Positions 39,064-47,491 of a stretch of 64,000 bases of DNA are shown here, piece by piece. Origin of the DNA: Thiocapsa marina 5811. GTDB lineage: Bacteria > Pseudomonadota > Gammaproteobacteria > Chromatiales > Chromatiaceae. The stretch covers positions 1-64,000 of the forward strand of contig NZ_AFWV01000002.1 in the NCBI RefSeq assembly GCF_000223985.1, given 5' to 3'. The notes beneath the pieces are model-generated. The model was given only the letters and a program-made list of their open reading frames with translations. It did no database searches and was not told the origin of the DNA. A program made the position numbers and the translations under genes. Each line of letters opens with the position of its first letter. Within the stretch, counting starts at the first letter, position 1.

Positions 39064-40307
39064 TGAGCGCAGAAAAGTCCGAGAACCTCAGCTGGATCGA
39101 TAAGCGATTCCCGCTGACGGAGACCTGGAAGGCACATCTTTCAGAGTATTACGCCCCGAAAAATCTCAATTTCTGGTCGTTCTTCGGTTCGCTGGCGATC
39201 CTGACCCTGGTCATCCAGATCGTCTCGGGCCTCTGGTTGGCGATGAGCTACAAGCCGTCCGCTGCCGATGCCTTCGCGTCGGTCGAATACATCATGCGCG
39301 ACGTCGAATGGGGATGGCTGATTCGGTACATCCACTCCACGGGCGCATCGGCCTTCTTCATCGTGATCTATCTGCACATGTTCCGTGCACTGCTGTGGGG
39401 CTCCTATCGCAAGCCGCGCGAGCTGCTCTGGATCATCGGTGTCGTGATCTATTTGGCGATGATGGCGACCGCCTTCTTCGGCTATCTCCTGCCCTGGGGA
39501 CAGATGTCGTTCTGGGGTGCACAGGTCATCGTGAATCTCTTTGCGGCGGTCCCGGTCGTCGGCGACGATCTCGCTGTCTGGGTGCGCGGTGACTACGTCA
39601 TCTCGGATACGACGCTCAATCGGTTCTTCGCCTTCCACTTCCTCTTGCCGTTTGTTTTGGCGGCCTTGGTGTTCCTGCACATCGTTGCACTCCATCATGT
39701 CGGCTCGAACAATCCGGACGGTGTCGAGATCAAGGAGGGCCCCAAGGGCAATCGCTGGAGCGACAAGGCGCCGGCGGACGGGATCCCCTTCCATCCGTAC
39801 TACACGGTGAAGGATCTGGTCGGCGTGGTCGTGTTCTTGGCGATCTTCTCGGCGATCGTCTTCTATGCCCCGACCATGGGTGGGCTCTTCATCGAGGCAC
39901 CGAATTTCCAGCCGGCGAACCCCTTCCAGACCCCCGCGCATATCGCGCCGGTTTGGTACTTCACGCCGTTTTACGCCATGCTGCGTGCGGTGCCGCCGAT
40001 GTATGGATCCCAGTTCCCGGGCGTGCTCGTGATGTTCGCGGCGATCCTGATCCTCTTCGCGCTGCCTTGGCTCGACCGCAGCAAGGTCAAGTCGATGCGC
40101 TACAAAGGCCCGATCTTCAAGGTCATGACGGGGCTGTTCGCGCTCTCCTTCATCGTCTTGGCCTGGCTCGGACTGCAACCGGTCGATCCCTTCCTGACCC
40201 TGTTGTCGCAGATCTTTACGGCCATCTACTTCGCCTTTTTCCTGCTGATGCCGATCTACAGCTCGATCGACAAGACCAAGCCCGTTCCGGAGAGGGTGAC
40301 CTCATGA
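39063..40307 (+). CDS. petB: Cytochrome b subunit of bc1 complex
   Basis: A 414-residue multi-span membrane protein with paired heme-ligand histidines (IYLHMF with HSTGAS before it; HIVALHHVGSNNPDG). The quinol-site motif reads PVWY (HIAPVWYFTPFYAML) rather than the PEWY of mitochondria and alphaproteobacteria. It holds both b hemes and the quinol oxidation and reduction sites. Length fits the fused bacterial cytochrome b. The petC start overlaps its stop (ATGA). Confidence 0.96.
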   Translation: MSAEKSENLSWIDKRFPLTETWKAHLSEYYAPKNLNFWSFFGSLAILTLVIQIVSGLWLAMSYKPSAADAFASVEYIMRDVEWGWLIRYIHSTGASAFFIVIYLHMFRALLWGSYRKPRELLWIIGVVIYLAMMATAFFGYLLPWGQMSFWGAQVIVNLFAAVPVVGDDLAVWVRGDYVISDTTLNRFFAFHFLLPFVLAALVFLHIVALHHVGSNNPDGVEIKEGPKGNRWSDKAPADGIPFHPYYTVKDLVGVVVFLAIFSAIVFYAPTMGGLFIEAPNFQPANPFQTPAHIAPVWYFTPFYAMLRAVPPMYGSQFPGVLVMFAAILILFALPWLDRSKVKSMRYKGPIFKVMTGLFALSFIVLAWLGLQPVDPFLTLLSQIFTAIYFAFFLLMPIYSSIDKTKPVPERVTS

Positions 40308-41032
40308 GAAAGCTGATTATTGCCACCTTGGCTCTGTTGCTGCCCGCCGTGGGCTTCGCCGCGGGCGGCCATGTCGAGTTGGAGAAGGCCGACATCGATC
40401 TGAACGATCAGGCCTCTCTCCAGCGCGGGGCGAAGTACTACGTCAACTATTGCATGGCCTGTCACTCGCTCAAGCATATGCGCTACTCGCGCATGGCGGA
40501 CGATCTGGGGATCGACGACAAGGCGCTGCGCGAAAACCTGCTGTTCGGCGATGCCCAGCCGACCAGCATGATGACGAACTCGATGCGGCCCGCCGACGGC
40601 GAGGTGTGGTTCGGCACGGCCGTTCCCGACCTGACGTTGGTGACGCGCTGGCGCAGCCCGGATTGGGTCTACACCTACCTGAAGAGCTTCTATTCGGATC
40701 CGACCCGCCCTTACGGCGTGAACAACGTGATCTTCCCTCTGGTCGGTATGCCTCACGTCCTGGGTGATCTGCAGGGTGTGCAGGAGGCGATCGTCGAAGA
40801 GCATGCCGGCCACGAGCCGACGATCGCCGGCGTGGAGCTCACGCAGCCGGGGAGCCTGGCGCCCGAGGAATACGACAACATGGTGCGGGACATTACCGCG
40901 TTTCTCGCCTACGCGGGTGAGCCGAGCCAGATGGAGCGGCGCAAGGTCGGCATCTATGTCCTGCTGTTCCTCGGTCTCTTCTTCATCGTGGCCTTTGCGC
41001 TGAAGAAGGAATATTGGAAAGACGTTCACTAA
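40304..41032 (+). CDS. petC: Cytochrome c1
   Basis: A 242-residue protein with signal peptide (LIIATLALLLPAVGFAAG), one heme-attachment site CMACH near residue 52, and a C-terminal membrane anchor (YVLLFLGLFFIVAFALKKEY). It passes electrons from the Rieske protein to soluble cytochrome c or HiPIP. It completes petABC and is followed by a strong hairpin. Confidence 0.95.
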   Translation: MRKLIIATLALLLPAVGFAAGGHVELEKADIDLNDQASLQRGAKYYVNYCMACHSLKHMRYSRMADDLGIDDKALRENLLFGDAQPTSMMTNSMRPADGEVWFGTAVPDLTLVTRWRSPDWVYTYLKSFYSDPTRPYGVNNVIFPLVGMPHVLGDLQGVQEAIVEEHAGHEPTIAGVELTQPGSLAPEEYDNMVRDITAFLAYAGEPSQMERRKVGIYVLLFLGLFFIVAFALKKEYWKDVH

Positions 41033-41048
41033 GCGTCGTTGAGTTGTC

Positions 41049-41077
41049 GCATCGGACTCGCCTGGCGAGTCCGATGC
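41049..41077. terminator. Hairpin terminator after petC
   Basis: A 14-nt arm starting GCATCGGACTCG (41049-41062) pairs perfectly with 41064-41077, beginning 17 nt after the petC stop. There is no T-run, so it may be a bidirectional hairpin or an RNA stabiliser rather than a classical intrinsic terminator. A second 8-bp hairpin (GGCACGGA arms, 41095-41124) lies before sspA. Confidence 0.6.
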
Positions 41078-41243
41078 GCCCGTCTGCGTTCGACGGCACG
41101 GATGCAATCATCTGCCTCCGTGCCGGCTCTCCCATGTACTGTTCACACATGAGCGCAATGCTCAAGGCAGCTGACCCGGACGGTCGGCGATACCTGTTCC
41201 TCGGGCCCGCCCGGGCTTTGTCCACATGCTGGAGAAGGGAAGA

Positions 41244-41879
41244 ATGGCTGTGGCTGCGAGTAGACGATCCGTGATGACGCTATTTTCCGATCCCACCTGT
41301 CCCTACTGCCACCGTGTTCGGATGGTGCTCGCCGAGAAGGGTATCTCGGTCGACGTGGTCGACGTCGATGCGAACGACCTCCCGGGCGAGGTGATGGACT
41401 TCAACCCTTACGGGACCGTGCCGACGCTTGTCGATCGGGATCTGCGCCTCTACGAGTCGCGGATCATCATGGAGTATCTCGACGAACGCTTCCCTCACCC
41501 TCCGTTGCTGCCGGTGGATCCCGTTTCGCGTGCCAGTGCGAGGCTGTTCATGTACCGCATCGATCGCGATTGGTACACCCTGATGGGCCGTATTCGGTTG
41601 GGGAGTCCGGCGGAAGCGGAACAGGCGCGCAAGGAGTTGCGCGAGAGCCTGGCCGTGACCGCGCCGGTTTTCGGTGCGCATACCTTCTTTATGAACGATG
41701 AGTTCTCCCTGGTGGACTGCTGCATCGCCCCGCTCTTGTGGCGGTTGCCTGTTCTCGGCATCGAGCTGCCGCCACAGGCCGAGGCGCTGCGGGTTTATAT
41801 GCGACGCATCTTTGCTTGCGACGCCTTTCGCAAGAGCCTCACCGAGGCCGAGAAGGAGATGGTCGCGGACGTGTCTTGA
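41244..41879 (+). CDS. sspA: Stringent starvation protein A
   Basis: A 211-residue GST-fold protein with thioredoxin-like N-terminal TLFSDPTCPYCHRVRMVLAE, MDFNPYGTVPTLVDRD and ESRIIMEYLDERFPHP. SspA binds RNA polymerase and adjusts transcription in starvation; it lacks transferase activity. ATG 41244 is preceded by GAAGGGAAGA and is better than ATG 41226. It sits between petABC and sspB, the standard order. Confidence 0.95.
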   Translation: MAVAASRRSVMTLFSDPTCPYCHRVRMVLAEKGISVDVVDVDANDLPGEVMDFNPYGTVPTLVDRDLRLYESRIIMEYLDERFPHPPLLPVDPVSRASARLFMYRIDRDWYTLMGRIRLGSPAEAEQARKELRESLAVTAPVFGAHTFFMNDEFSLVDCCIAPLLWRLPVLGIELPPQAEALRVYMRRIFACDAFRKSLTEAEKEMVADVS

Positions 41880-41890
41880 CGGAGGGCGCG

Positions 41891-42403
41891 ATGGACAGTG
41901 AGATCGACACGATGACCTCGACCAAGCCTTATCTGATCCGGGCGATCTACGAGTGGATCCTGGACAACGATATGACGCCGCATTTGGTGGTGGATGTCCG
42001 CTATCCAGGGGTCCAAGCACCGAAGGAGTTCGTCGAGGACGAGCGTTTGGTGCTCAATCTTTCGCCGAGTGCCGTGCGTTCGTTGGTCCTGGGAAACGAG
42101 CAGATCGAGTTCAACGCGCGTTTCGGCGGTGTGGCTCGCGACGTCTATTTTCCGGTCGACGCGGTGCTGGGTATCTTCACGCGCGAGAACGGTCAAGGGA
42201 TGGTCTTTCCCGAGCTGGCCTATCCGCTTCCCGGCGAGCCCGAGTCGGAGTCCGATTCCGGTGCACACCTCGAGCGCGAGCGGAGCAAACCGCGATCGGT
42301 CGGTGGACCACAGGCCGTCATCCCGAATCCCCAAGGGCCGAAATCGCCCTCGGGAAAAGGCAAAGGCAAGGCAGGCGGACCGACGCTGAAGGTCGTCAAG
42401 TAA
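41891..42403 (+). CDS. sspB: ClpXP protease specificity-enhancing factor SspB
   Basis: A 170-residue adaptor with the conserved fold TSTKPYLIRAIYEWILDNDM, FGGVARDVYFPVDAVLGIFT and NGQGMVF, then a flexible tail ending GPTLKVVK. That end is the ClpX-docking peptide. It delivers ssrA-tagged proteins to ClpXP. It starts 11 nt after sspA with GGAGG at a good distance, so the two are co-transcribed. Confidence 0.95.
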   Translation: MDSEIDTMTSTKPYLIRAIYEWILDNDMTPHLVVDVRYPGVQAPKEFVEDERLVLNLSPSAVRSLVLGNEQIEFNARFGGVARDVYFPVDAVLGIFTRENGQGMVFPELAYPLPGEPESESDSGAHLERERSKPRSVGGPQAVIPNPQGPKSPSGKGKGKAGGPTLKVVK

Positions 42404-42580
42404 ACACAGTCTACGGTATTGCCCCTTGATCGGCGCCACCCGGATGCGCCCGTCGCCCACTCCCTTGCCGCGATCGCACCCGCGCGGCGCCGAGCACGCC
42501 GAACCACGCAGGCAGCGGTATTTCGGGTGCGCGCGAAGCCCAAGCTCCGTGGGCGTGCCGCTCGTCCATCCTGGTGCGGC

Positions 42581-42895
42581 TCATGCGTCCCGGACCCGTG
42601 TCGGTAGGCCGAAACTTAGATCCTCGAGCGTCATTCCGCGCATCACCAGATAACCGCTGCGGCGTCCGACGCCTTCTTCGCTGAAGTCGAAACGATAGAT
42701 GCGGCGCATCCTCAAGCCTTCCGACCGCCAGGCGAGACCGAGTCGCCGTAAGGCGACCGTTTGATCCAGAAATTGAAGCTCCCTTTGTTTGCAGGCGCTC
42801 TTGCAGACCTCCGTTGCGATTTCGCGCGCGCGCATGCTGTCGAGCCAAAACCAGCCGAGCAGAAGAACTAGGAAGACGGCGAGCAGGTTGCTCAT
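42581..42895 (-). CDS. DUF3301 family membrane-anchored protein
   Basis: A 104-residue protein starting MSNLLAVFLVLLLGWFWLDS (membrane anchor), followed by ACKQRELQFLDQTVALRRLG and RRIYRFDFSEEGVGRRSGYL, the DUF3301 pattern. Function unknown. ATG 42895 is chosen because the longer frame upstream has no protein-like features. It is convergent with sspB; the 180 bp between them holds nothing I can name. Confidence 0.85.
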   Translation of the reverse strand: MSNLLAVFLVLLLGWFWLDSMRAREIATEVCKSACKQRELQFLDQTVALRRLGLAWRSEGLRMRRIYRFDFSEEGVGRRSGYLVMRGMTLEDLSFGLPTRVRDA

Positions 42896-43176
42896 CGAGA
42901 CGGGTCCTCGGGTGGGTCGAACGGGCAAGGGTGGCGTCGGGCTCGCGGAAGACCGCCGTGCTCGGGAGGTCGGGGCAGCCGACGCCGCGCCCTTCCCGGC
43001 GGAGTCTGCGCATGTCGGAGTCTTGTACGGTCGCGCGACGGCGAACGATTCGCGCGGAAGCGCGGACAAGGACCGCTTGAGTATACCGAGCACAGGCGCA
43101 ACGCACCTGCTTTCCGAAAAAGCCGGTTGCCCTCGGTATATACTTTCCATCCTTCAACAGCAACGGAGAGACCGAG

Positions 43177-43599
43177 ATGAAGAGACAGATCCTGTCGGCC
43201 GTCATCGTGTCATGTGCGGCCATCGGGCTGGTTGCCTGCGGTCAGGAGCAAGCGCCGGTCGAGGAGGTCGCCGCTCCCGGCGCGGAGGAGCCGACGCTGC
43301 TCGATCGGGCGGTCGAGACGGCTAAGGATGCCTCGGATCGTGTCGGCGCTGCAGCGACTGCGGCCAAGGATACCGCTACGGAGGCTGCAACTTCGGCGAT
43401 GGAGCAAACCGAGGTCGTGCGCGCTCGTGCCGAGACGCAAGCGAAGGAGATGATCGAGCAGGTCAAGAGCTTCTTGGCTGAGGATAAGGAAGAGATGGCG
43501 CGTGAGCTGATGGACAAGCTCTCGGCCATGAAGGATTCGCTCTCCGAGACGTTGCGCGCCGAGATCGAACGTCTGGAGGCGATGTTCGCGGACGCCTAG
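43177..43599 (+). CDS. Lipoprotein with helical repeats, unknown function
   Basis: A 140-residue lipoprotein (lipobox GLVAC) whose mature part is almost entirely charged Ala/Glu/Lys-rich helix (AKDTATEAATSAMEQTEVVR, then DKLSAMKDSLSETLRAEIER), likely a coiled coil or amphipathic LEA-like protein. GGAGAG lies before the ATG. It resembles the BON lipoproteins in style but lacks BON. A strong hairpin follows. Confidence 0.75.
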   Translation: MKRQILSAVIVSCAAIGLVACGQEQAPVEEVAAPGAEEPTLLDRAVETAKDASDRVGAAATAAKDTATEAATSAMEQTEVVRARAETQAKEMIEQVKSFLAEDKEEMARELMDKLSAMKDSLSETLRAEIERLEAMFADA

Positions 43600-43622
43600 G
43601 CAGCGGGCCGCTCAAACCCTTG

Positions 43623-43648
43623 GGAACACCCGTGCGCGCGGGTGTTCC
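43623..43648. terminator. Hairpin terminator after the helical lipoprotein gene
   Basis: Perfect 10-bp arms (GGAACACCCG and its complement) around a 6-nt loop start 24 nt after the stop codon. No T-run follows, so efficiency is uncertain. Confidence 0.6.
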
Positions 43649-43786
43649 GCGCTCGCGTCGTCGGTGCAGCGACACGACCTCGGTTTCCCCGGATGGGGCG
43701 CGCGTTGTTGCATTCATGATCACTCGAGGCTCGGCGACCGTTGCGCCGTCGCACCGTCGCATGGAGATGTCGGTTGGGGATCGCTT

Positions 43787-44113
43787 ATGGCTTGGGTCTA
43801 TCTCGTTGTTGCCGGTATCTTCGAATGGGGTTGGCCGGTCGGCCTGAAGCTCGGGATGACCGATTCGGGGCTGCGCTGGGGCTGGATCGGTTTCGCCGTG
43901 ATCTGCATCGTGGCGAGCGGCGCCTGCTTGCTCGTCGCACAGAAGAGCATTCCAATGGGCACGGCCTATGCCGTCTGGACGGGTATCGGCGCCGTCGGGG
44001 CCTTTGCCATCGGGATTGTCCTGTTCGCCGAGCCGGCGACCTTGCTGCGTTTTCTCTTCGTCGGGATGATCGTGCTGGGCATCGTGGGGTTGAAGCTGGT
44101 CTCCGGGTCTTAG
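43787..44113 (+). CDS. sugE: SugE/Gdx-type small multidrug resistance transporter
   Basis: A 108-residue four-helix SMR protein: MAWVYLVVAGIFEWGWPVGL includes the conserved membrane Glu (FEWGW), followed by three helices ending VGLKLVSGS. Members exchange protons for guanidinium or quaternary ammonium compounds as antiparallel dimers. The TAG stop at 44111-44113 is formed by the first bases of the repeat element that follows. I see no confident guanidine riboswitch upstream. Confidence 0.88.
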   Translation: MAWVYLVVAGIFEWGWPVGLKLGMTDSGLRWGWIGFAVICIVASGACLLVAQKSIPMGTAYAVWTGIGAVGAFAIGIVLFAEPATLLRFLFVGMIVLGIVGLKLVSGS

Positions 44114-44303
44114 AACCGCGCCCAGCGCGGCATGCGATGTTTTTGGATGGCATCGGCCTGAGCAGACTTGACGACCGTTGGGGCTGGCGCGGTTTAAGAT
44201 ATTAAAAAATATATTATTTTAAATCGCGTCTCCGCTAAAAGTCATGGACGCACCAAACCTCGAACTCACTCGAGAAGGAGCATTTCGCTCTCGAGGCGGT
44301 TTA
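44111..44303. repeat. Composite TAAACCGCGCC repeat, copy B (193 bp)
   Basis: A left module (44111-44196) ends GGCGCGGTTTA; an AT-rich 23-nt spacer (44197-44219) with ATTAAAAAATATATTATT follows; a right module (44220-44303) starts TAAATCGCGTC and ends GGCGGTTTA. Lengths 86-23-84 equal copy A. The left module shares ATGCG-TGTTTTTGGATGG with copy C near 58000, while the right module interior differs from copy A. It lies between sugE and the end of the AI-2E-type transporter gene. Confidence 0.8.
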
Positions 44304-44386
44304 GGTCTGAGCCTGAACGTCGGCGGGGCGCCTGTGCCGACTTCTCCGTGACTCCGCCGCCTCGCCGAGGGCACCTGCCGGCGTCG

Positions 44387-45454
44387 TCAATCGGGGAGGC
44401 CGATCGTGCCGTGTCGATGCGGCGCCCTGATCTCGGGCCCCAGCATGATGGCGATCGGACGTGTTTGCGGGTTGGTGTCCAGCGCGATCTTGAGCGACAT
44501 GGTCAGGGGGACGGACAGAAACATGCCGACCGGTCCCAGAACCCATCCCCAGAAGACCAAGGAGACAAACACCACGAGGGTGGAGAGCCCGAGACCGTAT
44601 CCCATGATCTTTGGCTCCAGGATGCTCCCGACCAGGGTGTTGACCACCAAGTAGCCCAGCGCGACAAGGAGTGCGGTTTGCAGGTCGATCTGCACCAGAG
44701 CAAGCAAGACGGCCGGAATCGCGGCCAGAATCGAGCCGATCGTGGGGACGAAGTTCAGCAGAAAGGCGATCAAGGCCCAGAGTACCGCGTAATCCACCCC
44801 CAAGATCGTCAGCCAGGCCCAAATGACGAGGCCGGTTCCGAGGCTGGTGAGGCTCTTGATCCCCATGTAGCGGTTGATGCTGTCGAGGACGACATGCATC
44901 TGCTTGGTCGAGGTTTCCGGCGAGGTCAGCGCGGCCCGCAGTTTGGCGGGCAGCCCGGCCGCCTCGAGCAGGATGAAGATCACGGTCAGCAGGATGAGAA
45001 AGGCGTTGGCGAGCACGCCGCTGAGTCCCGAGACCAGGTCTCCCGCCACCTCCAAGACACGCGCGGGGTCGATGTAGGTTTGCAGGGCCTCGCGCGAGGT
45101 ATGAAAGCCGATGCCGTCGAGCCATCCTGCGAGGTCATCGATCAGCAGCTTCAGACGTCCCTGGTATTCCGGCAGGCTGGCCTCGAAGCCATCCAGCGAA
45201 CCGGCGACCAGGATCGCGAGAACGCTGCCGACGCCGACGATCGCCAGGACGACCAGCAGCATCGAGGCCCAGTTCGGCAGCCCCCGGTCACGCAGCTCGC
45301 GCAACGGAGGCGTCGCAATAACGGCGATAAAGACGGCGAGCAAAAAGGGCGTGATCAGCGATGCCGCCGCCCGCATCCCCGCGACGACGACGATGAAGGC
45401 CGCGACGGCAACCAGAAAGCGGGTGGCGGGCCCGAGGCCCGAATCGGTGCTCAT
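44387..45454 (-). CDS. AI-2E family transporter (membrane permease)
   Basis: A 355-residue protein with about eight hydrophobic segments, starting FLVAVAAFIVVVAGMRAA and including the family signature FVPTIGSILAAIPAVLLAL followed by VVNTLVGSILEPKIMG. Substrates in this family vary (AI-2, sodium/proton, peptides), so substrate is unknown. ATG 45454 is chosen over the longer frame. It is 8 nt downstream of the lipoprotein gene, so they are probably co-transcribed. Confidence 0.88.
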   Translation of the reverse strand: MSTDSGLGPATRFLVAVAAFIVVVAGMRAAASLITPFLLAVFIAVIATPPLRELRDRGLPNWASMLLVVLAIVGVGSVLAILVAGSLDGFEASLPEYQGRLKLLIDDLAGWLDGIGFHTSREALQTYIDPARVLEVAGDLVSGLSGVLANAFLILLTVIFILLEAAGLPAKLRAALTSPETSTKQMHVVLDSINRYMGIKSLTSLGTGLVIWAWLTILGVDYAVLWALIAFLLNFVPTIGSILAAIPAVLLALVQIDLQTALLVALGYLVVNTLVGSILEPKIMGYGLGLSTLVVFVSLVFWGWVLGPVGMFLSVPLTMSLKIALDTNPQTRPIAIMLGPEIRAPHRHGTIGLPD

Positions 45455-45462
45455 GCCTCGGG

Positions 45463-45948
45463 CTAGCGGGTCGCCCGGCCTGTGCCGATCGGCGCGAATC
45501 TCGGGAGGCCGGAATCCAGCCACCAGGTGTTCGTCACCGCGTCCCAACGCCACACTTGTCGGTCGGTCAATTGTTTGACGACCTGCGCGTCCTCGAACAG
45601 ATAATCGATCACGACGACCTGAGTGGCGCTGTCGTCCGCTTGGACGACCGGCGGTTGTGTCACATCGTAGCCGGTGACGCGCAACTGGGCGAATGCGGCC
45701 GGAAGCTCACCGCTTTTGCGTTTATCCGGATGCAGGAATCCGAGCGCCGTCTCGTAATAGCCCCAGCGCAGAGCGGATTGATAGCCGTTGGTGGCGGCTT
45801 GAAGCGCCACCGCGCGACGGTCCTTTTCGACCACGGCACAGCCGACGCCCCACAGGCCTGTCAGGAGCACGGCAAGCAACAGGGGGCCAAAGCCGAGCTT
45901 GCGCCCGGTCGAGCTCGGCCACTGCGTTGATCCTTTCGGCTGAGCCAT
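45463..45948 (-). CDS. Lipoprotein, unknown function
   Basis: A 161-residue lipoprotein: hydrophobic GFGPLLLAVLLTGLWGVGC with Cys at the lipobox, then ATNGYQSALRWGYYETALGF and TDRQVWRWDAVTNTWWLDSG. The mature part resembles small NTF2-like envelope proteins, but I cannot name a family. ATG 45948 has GAGG about 8 nt upstream; earlier in-frame ATGs exist at 45963 and 45972. Upstream of the AI-2E-type transporter gene on the same strand. Confidence 0.7.
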   Translation of the reverse strand: MAQPKGSTQWPSSTGRKLGFGPLLLAVLLTGLWGVGCAVVEKDRRAVALQAATNGYQSALRWGYYETALGFLHPDKRKSGELPAAFAQLRVTGYDVTQPPVVQADDSATQVVVIDYLFEDAQVVKQLTDRQVWRWDAVTNTWWLDSGLPRFAPIGTGRATR

Positions 45949-46056
45949 CACGCCCTCGGTCATCGATCTCATGTCGGTGGGCATGATATACCGAGTGCAC
46001 TTGGGTTTGCCGCCGCATTGCGGTGTAGAGATTCCGAGACCGTCCGAGATCATTGT

Positions 46057-46091
46057 CGTTGTCGTCGTATCGACGGTCGATGACGACAACG
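46057..46091. promoter_or_regulatory. Nested hairpin in a divergent intergenic region
   Basis: CGTTGTCGTC (46057-46066) pairs with 46082-46091, and inside it ATCGAC/GTCGAT pair around one base. It lies in the roughly 300-bp gap between divergent genes for the lipoprotein and the TraB-like protein, so it may be an operator or leader structure. Confidence 0.35.
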
Positions 46092-46247
46092 ATGGTCGTG
46101 GCAAGGGTCGTCTTGCGTCGAATGATTTTAGCCATGCGTGGACCGTTCCTGAGCGAAGCCCGTGCGCCGCCAACGTCGGGGCCCGGCACCCGATCTGGGT
46201 TATCATCTCGGGCCGAGATTTCAGACCCGAACCGATCCCTAGACGCT

Positions 46248-47453
46248 ATGCCTGAATCCATCGAGCCAAAACGCGAGATCGCCGTCGCCGATGTGCGGCT
46301 CACGCTGCTCGGAACTGCACACGTCTCGCGCGCCAGCGAGGAAGAGGTCCGAACCCTGCTGCAGAGCGGGGAATACGACGCCGTGGCCGTGGAGCTGTGC
46401 CGCAGTCGCTTCAGTGCGCTGATGGATCCCAAGTCGCTGTCCGAGATGGACCTCTTTTCGGTCATCCGCCAACAGCGCGTCTACATGGTCGTCGCGAATC
46501 TTGCCTTGTCGGCCTATCAGCAGCGCCTCGCCGATCAGTTCGGGATCGAGCCCGGTGCCGAGCAGCGCGCAGCGATCCGCGTCGCCAAAGAATTGGGTTT
46601 GCCGGTCCTGCTGATCGATCGCGAGATCGGCGTTACCCTCAAACGCATCTCGTCGAATCTCGGCTGGTGGAAACGCTACACCCTCTTTACGGGACTCTTG
46701 GCCGCGATGTTGACCTCGGAGAAGGTCAGCGAGGAGGAGATCGAGCGGCTCAAAGAGGGCGATGTCCTGGAGACGACATTTGCCGAGTTCGCTCACGATC
46801 GACGGGATTTGTTTATCCCCCTGATCGAGGAGCGCGACCGTTACATGGCCGCAAGATTACGCGGCGAGACTGCGCGGACGGGCGTGAAGCGGGTCCTCGC
46901 TGTTGTCGGTGCGGGGCATCTGAAGGGCATCGCCGAGTCATTGGAGACGGACACGGTAGACCCCGCCGCCGTCACGCGAGCGCTCGAGCAAGTCCCCCGG
47001 CCGAGCCGTTGGCCGCGATTCTTGGCATGGGGTCTGGTCGCCTTGATCCTGGCTGGCTTTGCCTATGGCTTTTCTCAAAGCACCACCCTGGGTTGGGGCT
47101 TGGTGGCGGCCTGGATCGTCATCAACGGCGGCCTTTCCGCTTTGGGTGCGTTGCTCGCCGGAGGACACCCCCTGACGGTGATTGCGGCGTTTCTCGCCGC
47201 GCCGCTGACATCGCTGAACCCGACCATCGGCGCCGGCATGGTCACGGGTGCGGTCGAGCTTTCGATGCGCAAGCCTCGGGTCTCGGACTTCGGCCGGCTG
47301 CGTCTCGACGTCGTGACGCTGCGCGGTTGGTGGCGCAACCGTGTCGCGCGGGTCTTTCTGGTGTTCCTCTTCAGCAGTCTGGGCTCCGGGATCGGCACCT
47401 ATGTCGCCGGTTTTCATATCGTGGATCAGTTGTTTCGTGTCGGCGCCCCCTGA
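46248..47453 (+). CDS. TraB/GumN-family membrane protein
   Basis: A 401-residue protein with an N-terminal TraB domain (LTLLGTAHVSRASEEEV, VAVELCRSRF, VLAVVGAGHLKGI) and four or five C-terminal membrane segments. The GTAHVS and GAGH motifs carry the conserved His residues. Related proteins are proposed metalloproteases or pheromone-shutdown factors; the bacterial role is unknown. ATG 46248 follows the divergent intergenic region. Confidence 0.88.
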   Translation: MPESIEPKREIAVADVRLTLLGTAHVSRASEEEVRTLLQSGEYDAVAVELCRSRFSALMDPKSLSEMDLFSVIRQQRVYMVVANLALSAYQQRLADQFGIEPGAEQRAAIRVAKELGLPVLLIDREIGVTLKRISSNLGWWKRYTLFTGLLAAMLTSEKVSEEEIERLKEGDVLETTFAEFAHDRRDLFIPLIEERDRYMAARLRGETARTGVKRVLAVVGAGHLKGIAESLETDTVDPAAVTRALEQVPRPSRWPRFLAWGLVALILAGFAYGFSQSTTLGWGLVAAWIVINGGLSALGALLAGGHPLTVIAAFLAAPLTSLNPTIGAGMVTGAVELSMRKPRVSDFGRLRLDVVTLRGWWRNRVARVFLVFLFSSLGSGIGTYVAGFHIVDQLFRVGAP

Positions 47454-47491
47454 GATGTTGCCGGCGGATCACGGGATCGCGCGGGCAGGAA

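Noticed and set aside
42404-42580. Gene between sspB and the DUF3301 gene
   Set aside because: Open frames here are short, Arg-rich shadows with no start signal.
43649-43786. Possible guanidine riboswitch before sugE
   Set aside because: I looked for the paired ACGR-loop hairpins and the ykkC core and found no convincing match in the leader.
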